From: an uncultured Pelagibacteraceae bacterium
Lineage (GTDB): Bacteria > Pseudomonadota > Alphaproteobacteria > Pelagibacterales > Pelagibacteraceae
Reading direction: 5' to 3'
Length of the DNA stretch: 64,000 bases
Assembly (NCBI GenBank): GCA_902564385.1
Contig: CACFAT010000001.1
Span: forward strand, 1-64,000
This document shows positions 18,031 to 27,498 of this stretch, in pieces (within the stretch, counting starts at the first letter, position 1; each line of letters starts with the position of its first letter). A model generated the notes under the pieces. That model did not search any database, was not told where the DNA came from, and saw nothing but the letters and a program-made list of their open reading frames with translations. The translations under genes and the position numbers were made by a program.

Positions 18031-18950
18031 ACAAAATTAAAATTTACAAAAATTTCAAGATTTTAAGAAAACATCAAAATGCCATGATATTAATTGGTAA
18101 TTTTGATGGTTTACACTTAGGCCATCAAAGATTATTCAAAGAAGCAAAAAAATATAAAAAAAAATATAATTCAAAAATTGGAGTAGTGACTTTTGATCCA
18201 ATACCAAAAATGTATTTTGATAAAAGTATTACGAATTATCGACTATCAAATCTTAACCAAAAGAGCAGATATTTTAGTGATTATAACGTAGATTTTTTAA
18301 TAAATAAAAAATTCGATAAAAAATTCTCCAAAATATCTTGTCATAATTTTATTAAAAATATTTTATGCAAAAAGTTAAGTGCAGATTACATTTTTGTTAG
18401 TAATAATTTTAGATTTGGAAATAGGAGAGAGGGGGACGTAAATTTATTAAAAAGATTTCAAAAAAAATATAATTACAAGTTAATTAATCCAAAACCGTTA
18501 TATAAAAAAAATAAAATTATTTCCTCAACATTAATTAGAAAATTAATTGAAAATGGTAATTTAAAAATTGCAAATCAACTTTTGTCAAGAAATTGGTCAA
18601 TAGAAGGTGTTGTAGAAAAGGGTAGAATGATGGGAAGAAAAATTGGCTTTCCTACATGCAACATAAATATAAAAAATTATGTAATACCAAAAGTAGGAGT
18701 TTATGCAGTTGATGTTTATATTGAAAAAAACAGAAAAAAGATCAAAGGAATAGCAAATATTGGGTATAGGCCTACTTTTAATCAAAAAAAATTATTATTA
18801 GAGGTAAATTTATTTAAATTTTCTGGAAATCTTTATAATAAAAATCTAACTATTAATTTTACAAAATTTATTAGAGGAGAAACAAAATTTAAAAATATTG
18901 ATGCTTTAAAAAAACAGATAAAGAAAGATATTAAAGTTGCTAAAAGATAA
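18024..18950 (+). CDS. ribF: Bifunctional riboflavin kinase / FAD synthetase
   Basis: 308 residues. The N-terminal nucleotidyltransferase domain has GNFDGLHLGHQRL near residue 27, the class I HxGH site, and the ISSTLIRKLI signature near 168. The C-terminal riboflavin kinase domain has GRKIGFPTCNI and the GVYAVDV and GIANIGYRPTF strands. It makes FMN and then FAD from riboflavin in the cytoplasm. It overlaps the HAD gene by seven bases and is followed six bases later by ileS, a neighbour order common in bacteria (ribF-ileS-lspA). Confidence 0.95.
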   Translation: MVNKIKIYKNFKILRKHQNAMILIGNFDGLHLGHQRLFKEAKKYKKKYNSKIGVVTFDPIPKMYFDKSITNYRLSNLNQKSRYFSDYNVDFLINKKFDKKFSKISCHNFIKNILCKKLSADYIFVSNNFRFGNRREGDVNLLKRFQKKYNYKLINPKPLYKKNKIISSTLIRKLIENGNLKIANQLLSRNWSIEGVVEKGRMMGRKIGFPTCNINIKNYVIPKVGVYAVDVYIEKNRKKIKGIANIGYRPTFNQKKLLLEVNLFKFSGNLYNKNLTINFTKFIRGETKFKNIDALKKQIKKDIKVAKR

Positions 18951-18956
18951 AATTAC

Positions 18957-21710
18957 ATGAGCAAGGAACATATTAATTTACCTAAAACAAAATTCTCAAT
19001 GAAGGCAAATTTGCCAAATAAGGAGCCAAATTACATTGAATTTTGGAAGAAAATTGACCTTTACAATTTGTTAAGACAAAAAAGTAAAGGGCAAGAAAAA
19101 TTTGTGCTTCATGATGGGCCTCCGTATGCAAATGGAAATATTCATATGGGTACTGCCTTAAATAAAATTTTAAAAGATATAATTACAAAATTTCATCAAA
19201 TGGATGGCAAAGACTCAGTTTATGTTCCTGGATGGGATTGTCATGGTTTGCCCATTGAGTGGAAAATTGAAGAACAGTACAAAAAGAATAAAAAAAATAA
19301 AAATGATGTTCCAATTATTGAATTCAGAAAAGAATGCAGAGAATTTGCAAATAAATGGATAGACGTCCATAAGGGAGAATTTACAAGACTTGGGGTAATC
19401 GGTGATTGGGAAAATTACTATTCAACAATGTCATTTGATGCTGAAGCTCAAATAGTTAGAGAACTTGGAAAATTTCTTAAAGAAGGAAGCCTTTATAGAG
19501 GTTACAAGCCAGTTCTTTGGTCAACTGTTGAAAAAACAGCTTTAGCTGATGCTGAGGTTGAATACATGGATCATGTTTCAGATACGATTTATGCAGCATT
19601 CAAAGTGAAAGTTACAAATTTTGATATAATTAAAGGTGCTGATGTAATAATTTGGACGACAACACCATGGACTATTCCTGCAAATAAAGCTTTAGCTTAC
19701 AATGCTGGCCTAAAGTATGTTTTACTCGAAATAAACGATGACAAAAATTTTATTGATAGAAAAATAGTAATTGCAAAGGATCTACTAGAACCTTTTAAAA
19801 AAGATACTTCTATTGAAAATATAAAAGTTTTAAACGAATTTTTAGGAAAAGATTTAAAAGGAACAATTTGTAGCCATCCATTTTCTAAAATGGGATATGA
19901 TTATGATATACCAATGCTTGAAGCTAATTTTGTTACTACTGAACAAGGTACGGGTATCGTACACTGCGCCCCTAGTCATGGACCAGATGATTTCAATCTT
20001 TGTTTAAATAATAATATTAAAGCAATTGAAACAGTTGATGGTGATGGAAAATATACAAATGAAATTAAACATTTTGAAGGTTTACATATTTTTAAGGCCA
20101 ATAACTTAATTATTGAAAAATTAAATGAGCAAAAAAATTTAGTAACAAACGGAAAACTTACTCACTCTTATCCCCATTCTTGGAGATCAAAAGCTCCACT
20201 AGTTCATAGAGCAACTCCACAATGGTTTATTTCTATGGAAAGCCATGGATTAAGAGATAAAGCATTAAAAGCCATCGATAATACAGATTTTTATCCTTCC
20301 AAAGGAAAAGAAAGAATAAAATCAATGATTGAAACTAGACCTGATTGGTGTGTATCAAGACAGAGAGTTTGGGGTGTGCCGCTACCAATTTTTATTTCAA
20401 AAAAAACAGGCGATGTTTTAGTTGATGATGAAGTTTTTGAAAATATTGCAAAAATTTACGAAAAAGAAGGTTCTGATTGTTGGTTTAATGAAGATTATCA
20501 GATCTTTCTTGGAGAAAAGTATAAAGCGGAAGATTATGAAAAATTATCAGATATAGTTGAAGTTTGGTTTGATAGTGGATCCACTCATTCGTTTGTCTTA
20601 GAAAAAAGAGATGATCTTAAATGGCCAGCATCTATGTATTTAGAGGGTTCAGATCAACATAGAGGATGGTTTCATTCTTCATTACTAGAGTCATGCGGAA
20701 CAAGAGGTGTTGCTCCATTTGAAAGCATTCTTTCTCATGGTTTTGTCGTAGATGGAAAAGGTCTAAAAATGTCAAAATCAACAGGTAACGTAATTGCTCC
20801 ACAAGATATACTTAAAAAATACGGAGCTGATATATTAAGAATTTGGGTTGCATCTTCAAATTATGCTGAGGATCTTAGAATAGATTATTCAATTTTAGAT
20901 CAACACGCAGAGTCTTATAGAAAAATTAGAAACACGTTCAGATATCTTTTAGGAAATATTCAAGATCAATATGAAAATCTCGATTTCGAAAAAGTTAAGT
21001 TTGAAAACTTTGATTCACTTGAAAAATTTATGCTTAACAGAATTTATATAATAAATGAGAATTTTAAAAATAATTTTAAAGTTTATAACTTTCACAACTT
21101 ATATAAAGAATTACTAAATTTTTGTACAGTTGAGCTTTCAGCCTTTTATTTTGATATTAGGAAAGATACCTTATATTGTGACGCTTTAAATTCTGACAAA
21201 AGAAAGAACTGTATAACTCTTTTAAATATTATTTTACAATGTCTTCTTAAATGGTTTGCTCCAATATTATCATTTACAACTGAAGAAATTTATCAATTAG
21301 TTAAAAAAGAAGAAGATAACCAAAGTATCCATTTACAAAATTTTGTCTCAGTTCCAAATTCTTGGAATAATGAGGTACTTAGCTCAGATTGGGATTATGT
21401 TAAAAAAATTAGAGATGAGGCAAACATTTCTATTGAGAATATGAGAGCTGAAAAGTTAATTGGTTCAAGTTTAGAAGCAATGATTGAAATAAAGTTGAAT
21501 AAAGAATTTTACGATAAAGCAAAAAATATTAATTTTTCTGAAATTTGTATCACTTCATCTGCCTCTATAATTAAAGATGAAAATTTAAAAAATAGTATTG
21601 ATGTTATTGCAAAAAAAGCTCAAGGAAATAAATGTCCTATTTGTTGGAAAATTTTTGAGTCGAGTTGTGAAAGACCAAATTGTGGACTTTTAAATACAAA
21701 TGGGAAATGA
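18957..21710 (+). CDS. ileS: Isoleucyl-tRNA synthetase
   Basis: 917 residues, near the usual bacterial length. The class I site near residue 63 reads HMGT in [11 protein letters not shown] instead of HIGH, a substitution at the last His. The second signature is intact as KMSKS in [10 protein letters not shown]. The editing domain contains the expected [13 protein letters not shown] and [14 protein letters not shown]-terminal zinc finger is visible as CPIC then C-x4-C (CERPNC). It charges tRNA-Ile with proof-reading of valine. Its end overlaps lspA by 11 bases. Confidence 0.98.
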   Translation: MSKEHINLPKTKFSMKANLPNKEPNYIEFWKKIDLYNLLRQKSKGQEKFVLHDGPPYANGNIHMGTALNKILKDIITKFHQMDGKDSVYVPGWDCHGLPIEWKIEEQYKKNKKNKNDVPIIEFRKECREFANKWIDVHKGEFTRLGVIGDWENYYSTMSFDAEAQIVRELGKFLKEGSLYRGYKPVLWSTVEKTALADAEVEYMDHVSDTIYAAFKVKVTNFDIIKGADVIIWTTTPWTIPANKALAYNAGLKYVLLEINDDKNFIDRKIVIAKDLLEPFKKDTSIENIKVLNEFLGKDLKGTICSHPFSKMGYDYDIPMLEANFVTTEQGTGIVHCAPSHGPDDFNLCLNNNIKAIETVDGDGKYTNEIKHFEGLHIFKANNLIIEKLNEQKNLVTNGKLTHSYPHSWRSKAPLVHRATPQWFISMESHGLRDKALKAIDNTDFYPSKGKERIKSMIETRPDWCVSRQRVWGVPLPIFISKKTGDVLVDDEVFENIAKIYEKEGSDCWFNEDYQIFLGEKYKAEDYEKLSDIVEVWFDSGSTHSFVLEKRDDLKWPASMYLEGSDQHRGWFHSSLLESCGTRGVAPFESILSHGFVVDGKGLKMSKSTGNVIAPQDILKKYGADILRIWVASSNYAEDLRIDYSILDQHAESYRKIRNTFRYLLGNIQDQYENLDFEKVKFENFDSLEKFMLNRIYIINENFKNNFKVYNFHNLYKELLNFCTVELSAFYFDIRKDTLYCDALNSDKRKNCITLLNIILQCLLKWFAPILSFTTEEIYQLVKKEEDNQSIHLQNFVSVPNSWNNEVLSSDWDYVKKIRDEANISIENMRAEKLIGSSLEAMIEIKLNKEFYDKAKNINFSEICITSSASIIKDENLKNSIDVIAKKAQGNKCPICWKIFESSCERPNCGLLNTNGK

Positions 21711-22197
21711 AAAATTAAATAAACTTCTTATCGGTTTTATAATTTTAGTTGCATGTTTTGCGTTAGATAGATTTTCGAAAATATATATTCTAAATATTTT
21801 AAATAATGAAGGACAAGTTGATTTTTATATAAATCAATACTTAAATATTTATTTGGTTTGGAATACAGGTATTGGATTTGGTTTATTTTCGTCAGAAGAC
21901 AATCTTTTCTATAACTTATTTACTACAATAATTATTATTATAAACATTGTAATTTTGTATTTTGCTTTTATTGAAACAAAAATTAAATCATTTTTTTTAA
22001 TGATTATATTAGGCGGTTCTTTAGGTAACTTGTTTGACCGTGTTTATTACAGAGCTGTTCCAGACTTTATAGATTTAAATTATGCAGGATATCATTGGTT
22101 TATTTTTAATGTAGCTGATATTTTTATAACAATTGGTATTATATGCCTTATTTTATCTGAATTTATATTTTATAAAAAAAAAGATGAAAAAAATTAA
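21700..22197 (+). CDS. lspA: Lipoprotein signal peptidase (signal peptidase II)
   Basis: 165 residues with four membrane helices. The family signatures are [21 protein letters not shown] and FNVADIFI; the catalytic aspartates are the one in LFDR and the one in VADI. It removes signal peptides from prolipoproteins at the inner membrane. It overlaps ileS by 11 bases and the following lipoprotein-like gene by 14 bases, so translation is likely coupled. The neighbouring small lipoprotein is a plausible substrate. Confidence 0.96.
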   Translation: MGNEKLNKLLIGFIILVACFALDRFSKIYILNILNNEGQVDFYINQYLNIYLVWNTGIGFGLFSSEDNLFYNLFTTIIIIINIVILYFAFIETKIKSFFLMIILGGSLGNLFDRVYYRAVPDFIDLNYAGYHWFIFNVADIFITIGIICLILSEFIFYKKKDEKN

Positions 22198-22501
22198 ATT
22201 AAATCTAATTTTACTAATTATTTTAGCGCCGTTATTAACTTTTTGTGGTGGGGTTAGAGATGCTTTAGAAGGAAAAAAGAGATCTGAACAAAGTGATGAA
22301 TTTTTGGTTAAGAAAAAAAATCCACTACAAATGCCACCAGACATGAATAAGCTTCCCACACCAGGAGACGATTTAGACATAAAAAGTCAAACAAATAATG
22401 ATGAAGTTAAAGATTTACTTAAAATAAAAGAAAACAATAATACTGAAGACACAAGCAGCGGATCAGATTTATTAAATAATATGAAAAAGAAAATACAGTA
22501 A
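22184..22501 (+). CDS. DUF3035-like small lipoprotein (BamF-type, tentative)
   Basis: 105 residues from the ATG at 22184; earlier in-frame starts lie inside lspA and would hide the signal peptide. The signal sequence is [20 protein letters not shown] followed by Cys21. The lipobox ends in T-F-C, with an unusual bulky Phe at -1. The mature part has the pattern [17 protein letters not shown] then LPTPG, which is the DUF3035 signature (P-D-E-F, L-x-x-P-P, P-x-P-G). In alphaproteobacteria such proteins include BamF, part of the outer-membrane assembly complex. The rest is hydrophilic and disordered. The lspA-DUF3035 order also supports the call. Confidence 0.75.
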   Translation: MKKIKLNLILLIILAPLLTFCGGVRDALEGKKRSEQSDEFLVKKKNPLQMPPDMNKLPTPGDDLDIKSQTNNDEVKDLLKIKENNNTEDTSSGSDLLNNMKKKIQ

Positions 22502-22504
22502 TTG

Positions 22505-23677
22505 ATGGAGACAAATCATATTATTTACAAAAATTTTAATAATAAAAATAAAAAATTAAATAAAAAAAAACTTATTGACTTCCTAAAATTTAAAATTTTA
22601 ATTAAAAAATATCCTTTATTAAAATCTCTAACAAATAGTTATAATTATTCATTTAAGAAAAAATATCTTCTTAATTTAAAAAAATATAATGAATTTAATT
22701 TAATAGGTATGGGTGGATCAATTTTAGGTACGCAAGCTATATATGATTTTCTTAATCATAAAATTAAAAAAAAATTTTTCTTTTATAATAATCTACAGAA
22801 CTTAAAAATCACAAATTCAAACAAAAAACGCTTAAATATAATTGTATCAAAATCAGGCAATACCCTAGAAACATTATCAAATTTAAATTTAATTTTAACA
22901 AAACAAAAAAGAAATAAAAATTTAATAATCACTGAAAATAAAGATAATATCCTAAGAGCTATGGCTAATAAACTGAGATCTGATGTAATTGACCATAAAA
23001 ATTATATAGGAGGAAGATATTCAGTATTATCTGAAGTTGGAATGGTCCCGGCAGAATTGATGGGCTTAAATGAAAAAAAATTTAAACGATTAAATTATCT
23101 AATAAAAAATAAAACATTTATTAATTTTTTAATTGAAAATGTCTCTTCAATTTACTCAAATATTATTAAAGGAAAAAAAAATTGTGTAATTTTAAATTAT
23201 GATGAAAAATTAAATAACTTTTTGAAATGGTACCAGCAATTATCTGCTGAAAGTTTAGGAAAAAAGGGTAAGGGCTTCTTTCCTATAATCTCTACAATGC
23301 CAAAGGACAATCATAGTCTTTTACAACTATATTTAGATGGCCCAAAAAATAATTTTTTTAGTTTTTTTTTCTCTAGAGATAGAAACCAATATAAATTTAA
23401 TAATACTTTCATAATTGATGGATTAGAACATTTAAAAAAGAAAAGTTTGGATCAAGTCATGTATGCTCAAAAAAAAGCTACGCAAAATGTATTTAAGAAG
23501 AAAAAATTGTCATTTAGAAGTTTTGAAATTAAAAATAAAAGTGAGGAAACTTTAGGTGAACTATTTACATTTTTTATCTTAGAAACACTAATGCTAAGCT
23601 CCTTATTGAATGTAAATCCAATTAACCAACCTTCTGTTGAATTGATTAAAATAGAAACAAAAAAAATCCTAAAATAG
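22505..23677 (+). CDS. pgi: Glucose-6-phosphate isomerase (short form)
   Basis: 390 residues from the ATG at 22505; a TTG at 22502 would add one Met. This is much shorter than the common 550-residue enzyme but keeps two SIS domains: GMGGSILGTQ near 68, the phosphate-binding VSKSGNTLETL near 115, GGRYSVLSEVG near 169 and KGKGFFP near 255. It interconverts glucose-6-phosphate and fructose-6-phosphate. The conserved His/Lys end is weaker than in the long enzymes. Very high Lys/Asn content reflects the AT-rich genome. It starts three bases after the lipoprotein stop and converges on rsmD with a nine-base overlap. Confidence 0.85.
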   Translation: METNHIIYKNFNNKNKKLNKKKLIDFLKFKILIKKYPLLKSLTNSYNYSFKKKYLLNLKKYNEFNLIGMGGSILGTQAIYDFLNHKIKKKFFFYNNLQNLKITNSNKKRLNIIVSKSGNTLETLSNLNLILTKQKRNKNLIITENKDNILRAMANKLRSDVIDHKNYIGGRYSVLSEVGMVPAELMGLNEKKFKRLNYLIKNKTFINFLIENVSSIYSNIIKGKKNCVILNYDEKLNNFLKWYQQLSAESLGKKGKGFFPIISTMPKDNHSLLQLYLDGPKNNFFSFFFSRDRNQYKFNNTFIIDGLEHLKKKSLDQVMYAQKKATQNVFKKKKLSFRSFEIKNKSEETLGELFTFFILETLMLSSLLNVNPINQPSVELIKIETKKILK

Positions 23678-24235
23678 TAATTTACCAAATATTATTTTTG
23701 ATAAACCATATTTTTTTTCTCTAAGAACTTTAAAATCTTCTATAAAATTTTCTTTAAATTTCTTATTTCTATGTATTACTATTAATGTTCTTTTGTGAGC
23801 AATTTTTAAGTCTAAAATTTTCCTTAATAATTTATTTATATTTTTATCTTTAAATGGTGGATCCAAATAAATTAAATTAATTTTTTCATTATCTATATTT
23901 TCTTTAGAAATTTCATATGCGTTTATTTCCTTGATGACTGAATCTTTATCAATTTCTAACCCCTTAATGTTTTTTTCTAAAATTTTCAAAGAGGGTTTGT
24001 AATTTTCAAAAAAAAAAACTTTTTTTACTCCTCTAGACAAACATTCAATGCCAAACGAACCAGAACCAGAAAATAAATCCAAAACTACGTCATTTTTGAA
24101 TTTAATTTTTTCATTCTTAGAATGCTCTAAAATATTAAATATCGACTCTCTAACCATATCCTTTAAAGGTCTTGTTGTTCTATCTGTAGGATTATGAATT
24201 AATTTCCCTCTTAGTTTTCCACCAATTACTCTCAT
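23669..24235 (-). CDS. rsmD: 16S rRNA (guanine(966)-N2)-methyltransferase
   Basis: 188 residues, standard for RsmD. The start MRVIGGKLRGKLI, the SAM-binding VLDLFSGSGSFGIECLSRG near 50 and the catalytic YLDPPF near 122 are all present. It methylates G966 of 16S rRNA in the small subunit. Its start overlaps purD by four bases (ATGA), so it is translated with it. Confidence 0.95.
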   Translation of the reverse strand: MRVIGGKLRGKLIHNPTDRTTRPLKDMVRESIFNILEHSKNEKIKFKNDVVLDLFSGSGSFGIECLSRGVKKVFFFENYKPSLKILEKNIKGLEIDKDSVIKEINAYEISKENIDNEKINLIYLDPPFKDKNINKLLRKILDLKIAHKRTLIVIHRNKKFKENFIEDFKVLREKKYGLSKIIFGKLLF

Positions 24236-25497
24236 TTATCTATGACTTTATGACCTATATCTGATCTGTAAAAACCATCTTCCCAATTCAATTTATTAAT
24301 CTGATTGATGATTTCTTTTCTACTTGATAAAAAACTATCTGAGATATTCACAAAATTTATTACCCTACCTCCAACTGCTACAATTTTGTTTCCAGAACTT
24401 TTTGTTCCAGCATGAAAAATAAAATTATCTTTAGTTGATTTGAATTCTTTTAAATTTTTAATTTCAACATTCTTATTATATTTTTCAGGATATCCTTTTG
24501 AGCATAAAGCAATGCACATACTTTTTTTATTTTTCCATTTTATTTCGTGGGTCTTTAATTTTGAATTACAACAAGAATTTATTATTTCCAATAAATCACT
24601 GTCAACCAAAGGTAATATTGTTTGGCATTCAGGATCACCCATCCTGACATTATATTCAATTAGGTATGGTTCATTACTTTTTATCATTAAGCCGGCATAT
24701 AAAAAACCGACGTACTTCTCATTCATTTCATTTATAGCTTTTAACGTTGGCTCAATTATTTTGTTTAAAATTTTATTCTCTAAATCATTATTAATTAAGC
24801 TTGAAGGTGAATAAGCTCCCATCCCTCCTGTATTTTTTCCAGTATCGCCCTCACCAACTCTTTTATGGTCTTGAGCTGTATTAAAAGTTTTATAACTAAT
24901 TCCATCTGAAATAATAAAAAAACTCATCTCATCACCTTCTAGGAATTCTTCGATTAATACTTGATCTGCTTTCCCAAATTTACCATCAAATATTTCATTA
25001 ACAGCAGTTTTAGCCTCATCAACATTTTGACAAATATAAACACCTTTACCTGCTGCAAGAACATCTGCTTTTACAACAAGAGGAAAATTAGATGACGATA
25101 AAAATATAAATGAGTCTTCTTTGGATTTACAAATTTTAAATTTAGCAGTTGGTATGTTAAATTTCTCACAAATTTGCTTTGTAAATATTTTTGAGCCTTC
25201 TAATTGAGCTACTTTTTTTCTAGGACCAAAAACTTTAATATTTTTTGACTCTAGGAAATCTACTAATCCTTCAACTAATGGTTTTTCTGGACCAACAATC
25301 ACTAATTCGATTTGTTCTTTCTTAATAAAATTATACAAATCTTGAAAATTTTCCAAATTTAAATCAATATTTACAGATATTTCTTCGGTACCAGCATTAC
25401 CTGGTATTGAATATATTTTTGTTATTTTTTTTGAATTACTTAAGTGATGAACTAGAGCATGTTCTCGTCCTCCACTTCCAATAATTGCAATTTTCAT
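24232..25497 (-). CDS. purD: Phosphoribosylamine-glycine ligase (GAR synthetase)
   Basis: 421 residues, full length. It starts MKIAIIGSGGREHAL, has IVGPEKPLVEGL near 75, the ATP-grasp strand VVKADVLAAGKGV near 140, HKRVGEGDTGKNTGGMGAYSP near 213 and YNVRMGDPECQ near 288. It joins glycine to phosphoribosylamine in purine synthesis. It overlaps rsmD downstream by four bases. The divergent DUF2093 gene begins 22 bases upstream, so their promoters must be close or overlapping. Confidence 0.97.
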   Translation of the reverse strand: MKIAIIGSGGREHALVHHLSNSKKITKIYSIPGNAGTEEISVNIDLNLENFQDLYNFIKKEQIELVIVGPEKPLVEGLVDFLESKNIKVFGPRKKVAQLEGSKIFTKQICEKFNIPTAKFKICKSKEDSFIFLSSSNFPLVVKADVLAAGKGVYICQNVDEAKTAVNEIFDGKFGKADQVLIEEFLEGDEMSFFIISDGISYKTFNTAQDHKRVGEGDTGKNTGGMGAYSPSSLINNDLENKILNKIIEPTLKAINEMNEKYVGFLYAGLMIKSNEPYLIEYNVRMGDPECQTILPLVDSDLLEIINSCCNSKLKTHEIKWKNKKSMCIALCSKGYPEKYNKNVEIKNLKEFKSTKDNFIFHAGTKSSGNKIVAVGGRVINFVNISDSFLSSRKEIINQINKLNWEDGFYRSDIGHKVIDK

Positions 25498-25519
25498 CTA
25501 GTAAATATATATCTTAAAT

Positions 25520-25717
25520 ATGTTAAATAAGTTAGCTAAATTAAAATACTTAGCAAATAATTTTCAGATCATTGAAGATGGTGATCATGTGATTTGTGCT
25601 ATCTCACAAAAAAAAATACCACTTGAAAACTTAGCTTATTGGAATGTTGAAGAACAGGAAGCCTACTTTTCGTATGTTGAGGCCTCAATGAAAAGAGATT
25701 TATTAGATAAAAACTGA
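25520..25717 (+). CDS. DUF2093 protein
   Basis: 65 residues. The pattern Y-L-x(3)-F-Q-I-I-x-D-G-D-x-V-x-C-A-I, then IPLENLAYWNVEEQEAY, is that of DUF2093, a small soluble alphaproteobacterial family without a known role. The single Cys sits in a beta-strand and the C-terminal third is helical. It abuts the convergent acyltransferase gene (stop at 25717, neighbour ends at 25718). Confidence 0.85.
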   Translation: MLNKLAKLKYLANNFQIIEDGDHVICAISQKKIPLENLAYWNVEEQEAYFSYVEASMKRDLLDKN

Positions 25718-26578
25718 TTATGTTTTCCACCTATCGTGTGTCCAGATCCACTGGTCTACATTTTTTAAAATCATTTTTTCAAGTATCTTATTTAGATGTT
25801 CAGTGATTTCTTTGATTGACTTATTGTTCCCAATTTTAATTGGCTCTGAAACAAACATTTTAAAATAATTATTTTTTTTTCTCTCTATATAAATAGGCAC
25901 TAGATCACATTTATATTTTTTAATTAATTGTGCGGGTATGGTCGTAGTACTAGCTGGTTTACCGAAAAAATTAATTTTTATACCTTCTCTTACTCTTTGG
26001 TCTATCATTAGAGCTACTGAGTTACCTTTTTTTATATTTTCAATAATCTGTCTTGTACCTGATCTTCCTTTTTTAATTTGATTTTTGCATATAAAATTTT
26101 CTCTAATTTCTTCCATAGTTTTGTTAAGGAATACGTTATTTAGCGGTCTATAAATAGCGCACAAATTTATACCGGCTTTTTCTATTTGGAGCGCCATTAA
26201 TTCAAAATTATTGAAATGACCAGATATAAATACAGCTCGTCTTTTTTCCCTTTTAATTTTGCTTAGGTTTTCAAGCCCGTCTATTTCAATAAATTTATTT
26301 AAATTGTTATTTCTAAATGCTTCAAGAAAAGGATATTCAGCAAGTATTCTTCCATAGTTTCCATATATTTTACTGATAATTTTATTGTAATTTTTTTTGT
26401 CTACAATGCCAGATTGTTCCAAATTATTTTCAATTAACTTTTTTGATCTAAATATTGGTCCAATCAAGCGTCCAATAAAATCTCCCAAATTAGATCCATT
26501 TTTATAACCGATTATAATTAGTATAAAAAAAAAGAATTTTATTAAAATAAATTCAATTAAATAAAAAAACTTCCTCAT
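25718..26578 (-). CDS. lpxL: Lipid A biosynthesis acyltransferase (LpxL/HtrB family)
   Basis: 286 residues. A membrane helix lies at about 8-24. The catalytic H-x4-E is GHFNNFELM near 120, followed by CAIYRPLNN and ALMIDQRVREGIKINFFG near 200, which are typical of late lipid A acyltransferases. It adds a secondary acyl chain to Kdo2-lipid A on the inner membrane. It is last in the run ubiA-msbA-waaA-lpxK-lpxL and overlaps lpxK by four bases. Whether it adds laurate or another chain cannot be read. Confidence 0.9.
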   Translation of the reverse strand: MRKFFYLIEFILIKFFFFILIIIGYKNGSNLGDFIGRLIGPIFRSKKLIENNLEQSGIVDKKNYNKIISKIYGNYGRILAEYPFLEAFRNNNLNKFIEIDGLENLSKIKREKRRAVFISGHFNNFELMALQIEKAGINLCAIYRPLNNVFLNKTMEEIRENFICKNQIKKGRSGTRQIIENIKKGNSVALMIDQRVREGIKINFFGKPASTTTIPAQLIKKYKCDLVPIYIERKKNNYFKMFVSEPIKIGNNKSIKEITEHLNKILEKMILKNVDQWIWTHDRWKT

Positions 26579-27498
26579 AATTTCTTTAATAAAAAATTTC
26601 TAAATTCTCTCTCTTTTTCAATTTTTAATCTTATTTTTAAAAATTGGATATTCTTTTTTTGTATATTTGACAATCGATTGTAGTCTTTCTCTGTTGTTAT
26701 AATTTTTAATTTATTACTCTTAGCTATATTTTTTATATTATTTATATCAGAATTTTTATATTTATAATGGTCAGGAAAAGTCATTATTTTTTTTATCTTA
26801 AAATTATATTTTTTTAATGTTTGTTGAAATTCCAGAGGATTACCTATGCCTGAAAAGACTAGAAAGTTATTTTTAATTTTAAAAGACTCTAAATTACTAG
26901 GAGTGTATTTAGCTCTAAATATTTTTAAATTTGGATTTAATCTCTTTAGAGTTTTCTCGAAAGTTTTATTATTTTTTTCCCCATTAAGAAATGCAACATC
27001 ATAATTAAAAATATTTGTAATTCTTTCCCTTAATGGCCCAGCAGGCAAAACTAGCCCATTTCCAACTAGCTCTGAACTATTAAAACAAGCAATAGAAATA
27101 TCATAATTTAAACTTTTATCCTGTAAACCATCATCTAATATAGCTAACTGGTAATTTTTTTTCTCAGCAATTCTCAGCGCGATATCTCTAAAATTTAAAC
27201 AAATTAAATTTCCATATTTTGATAAAATATTTTGTTCATCAATTTGATCAATATATTTTTTTTTAATAAATACAGTTTTGAACTTATATTTTAACATATC
27301 ATTTATTTTTAAAACTAAAGGTGTTTTTCCAGTTCCACCTAAGTAAATATTTCCAACACAGATAGTTTTTATTTTGAAATATTTTTTAAGACTTAAAGAT
27401 TTAAAAAAATTAAAAATAAGAGTTATTAAACTAAATGGTGAGAGTAATAATGATTTGAAATTGAGACTATCCCAAAAAATGGGTCTTTTTACTTTCAT
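26575..27498 (-). CDS. lpxK: Tetraacyldisaccharide 4'-kinase
   Basis: 307 residues. The N-terminal hydrophobic segment anchors the protein. The P-loop is GNIYLGGTGKTPLV near 50, followed by LDDGLQDKSL near 113 and a C-terminal TFPDHYKYK near 233. It phosphorylates the 4' position of the lipid A disaccharide. It overlaps the waaA stop by one base and the lpxL start by four, consistent with a coupled lipid A operon. Confidence 0.95.
   Translation of the reverse strand: MKVKRPIFWDSLNFKSLLLSPFSLITLIFNFFKSLSLKKYFKIKTICVGNIYLGGTGKTPLVLKINDMLKYKFKTVFIKKKYIDQIDEQNILSKYGNLICLNFRDIALRIAEKKNYQLAILDDGLQDKSLNYDISIACFNSSELVGNGLVLPAGPLRERITNIFNYDVAFLNGEKNNKTFEKTLKRLNPNLKIFRAKYTPSNLESFKIKNNFLVFSGIGNPLEFQQTLKKYNFKIKKIMTFPDHYKYKNSDINNIKNIAKSNKLKIITTEKDYNRLSNIQKKNIQFLKIRLKIEKEREFRNFLLKKL

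Noticed and set aside
24440..24814. A 124-codon plus-strand frame inside purD.
   Set aside because: Lies wholly inside a confident purD in another frame and has no start-site or family support.
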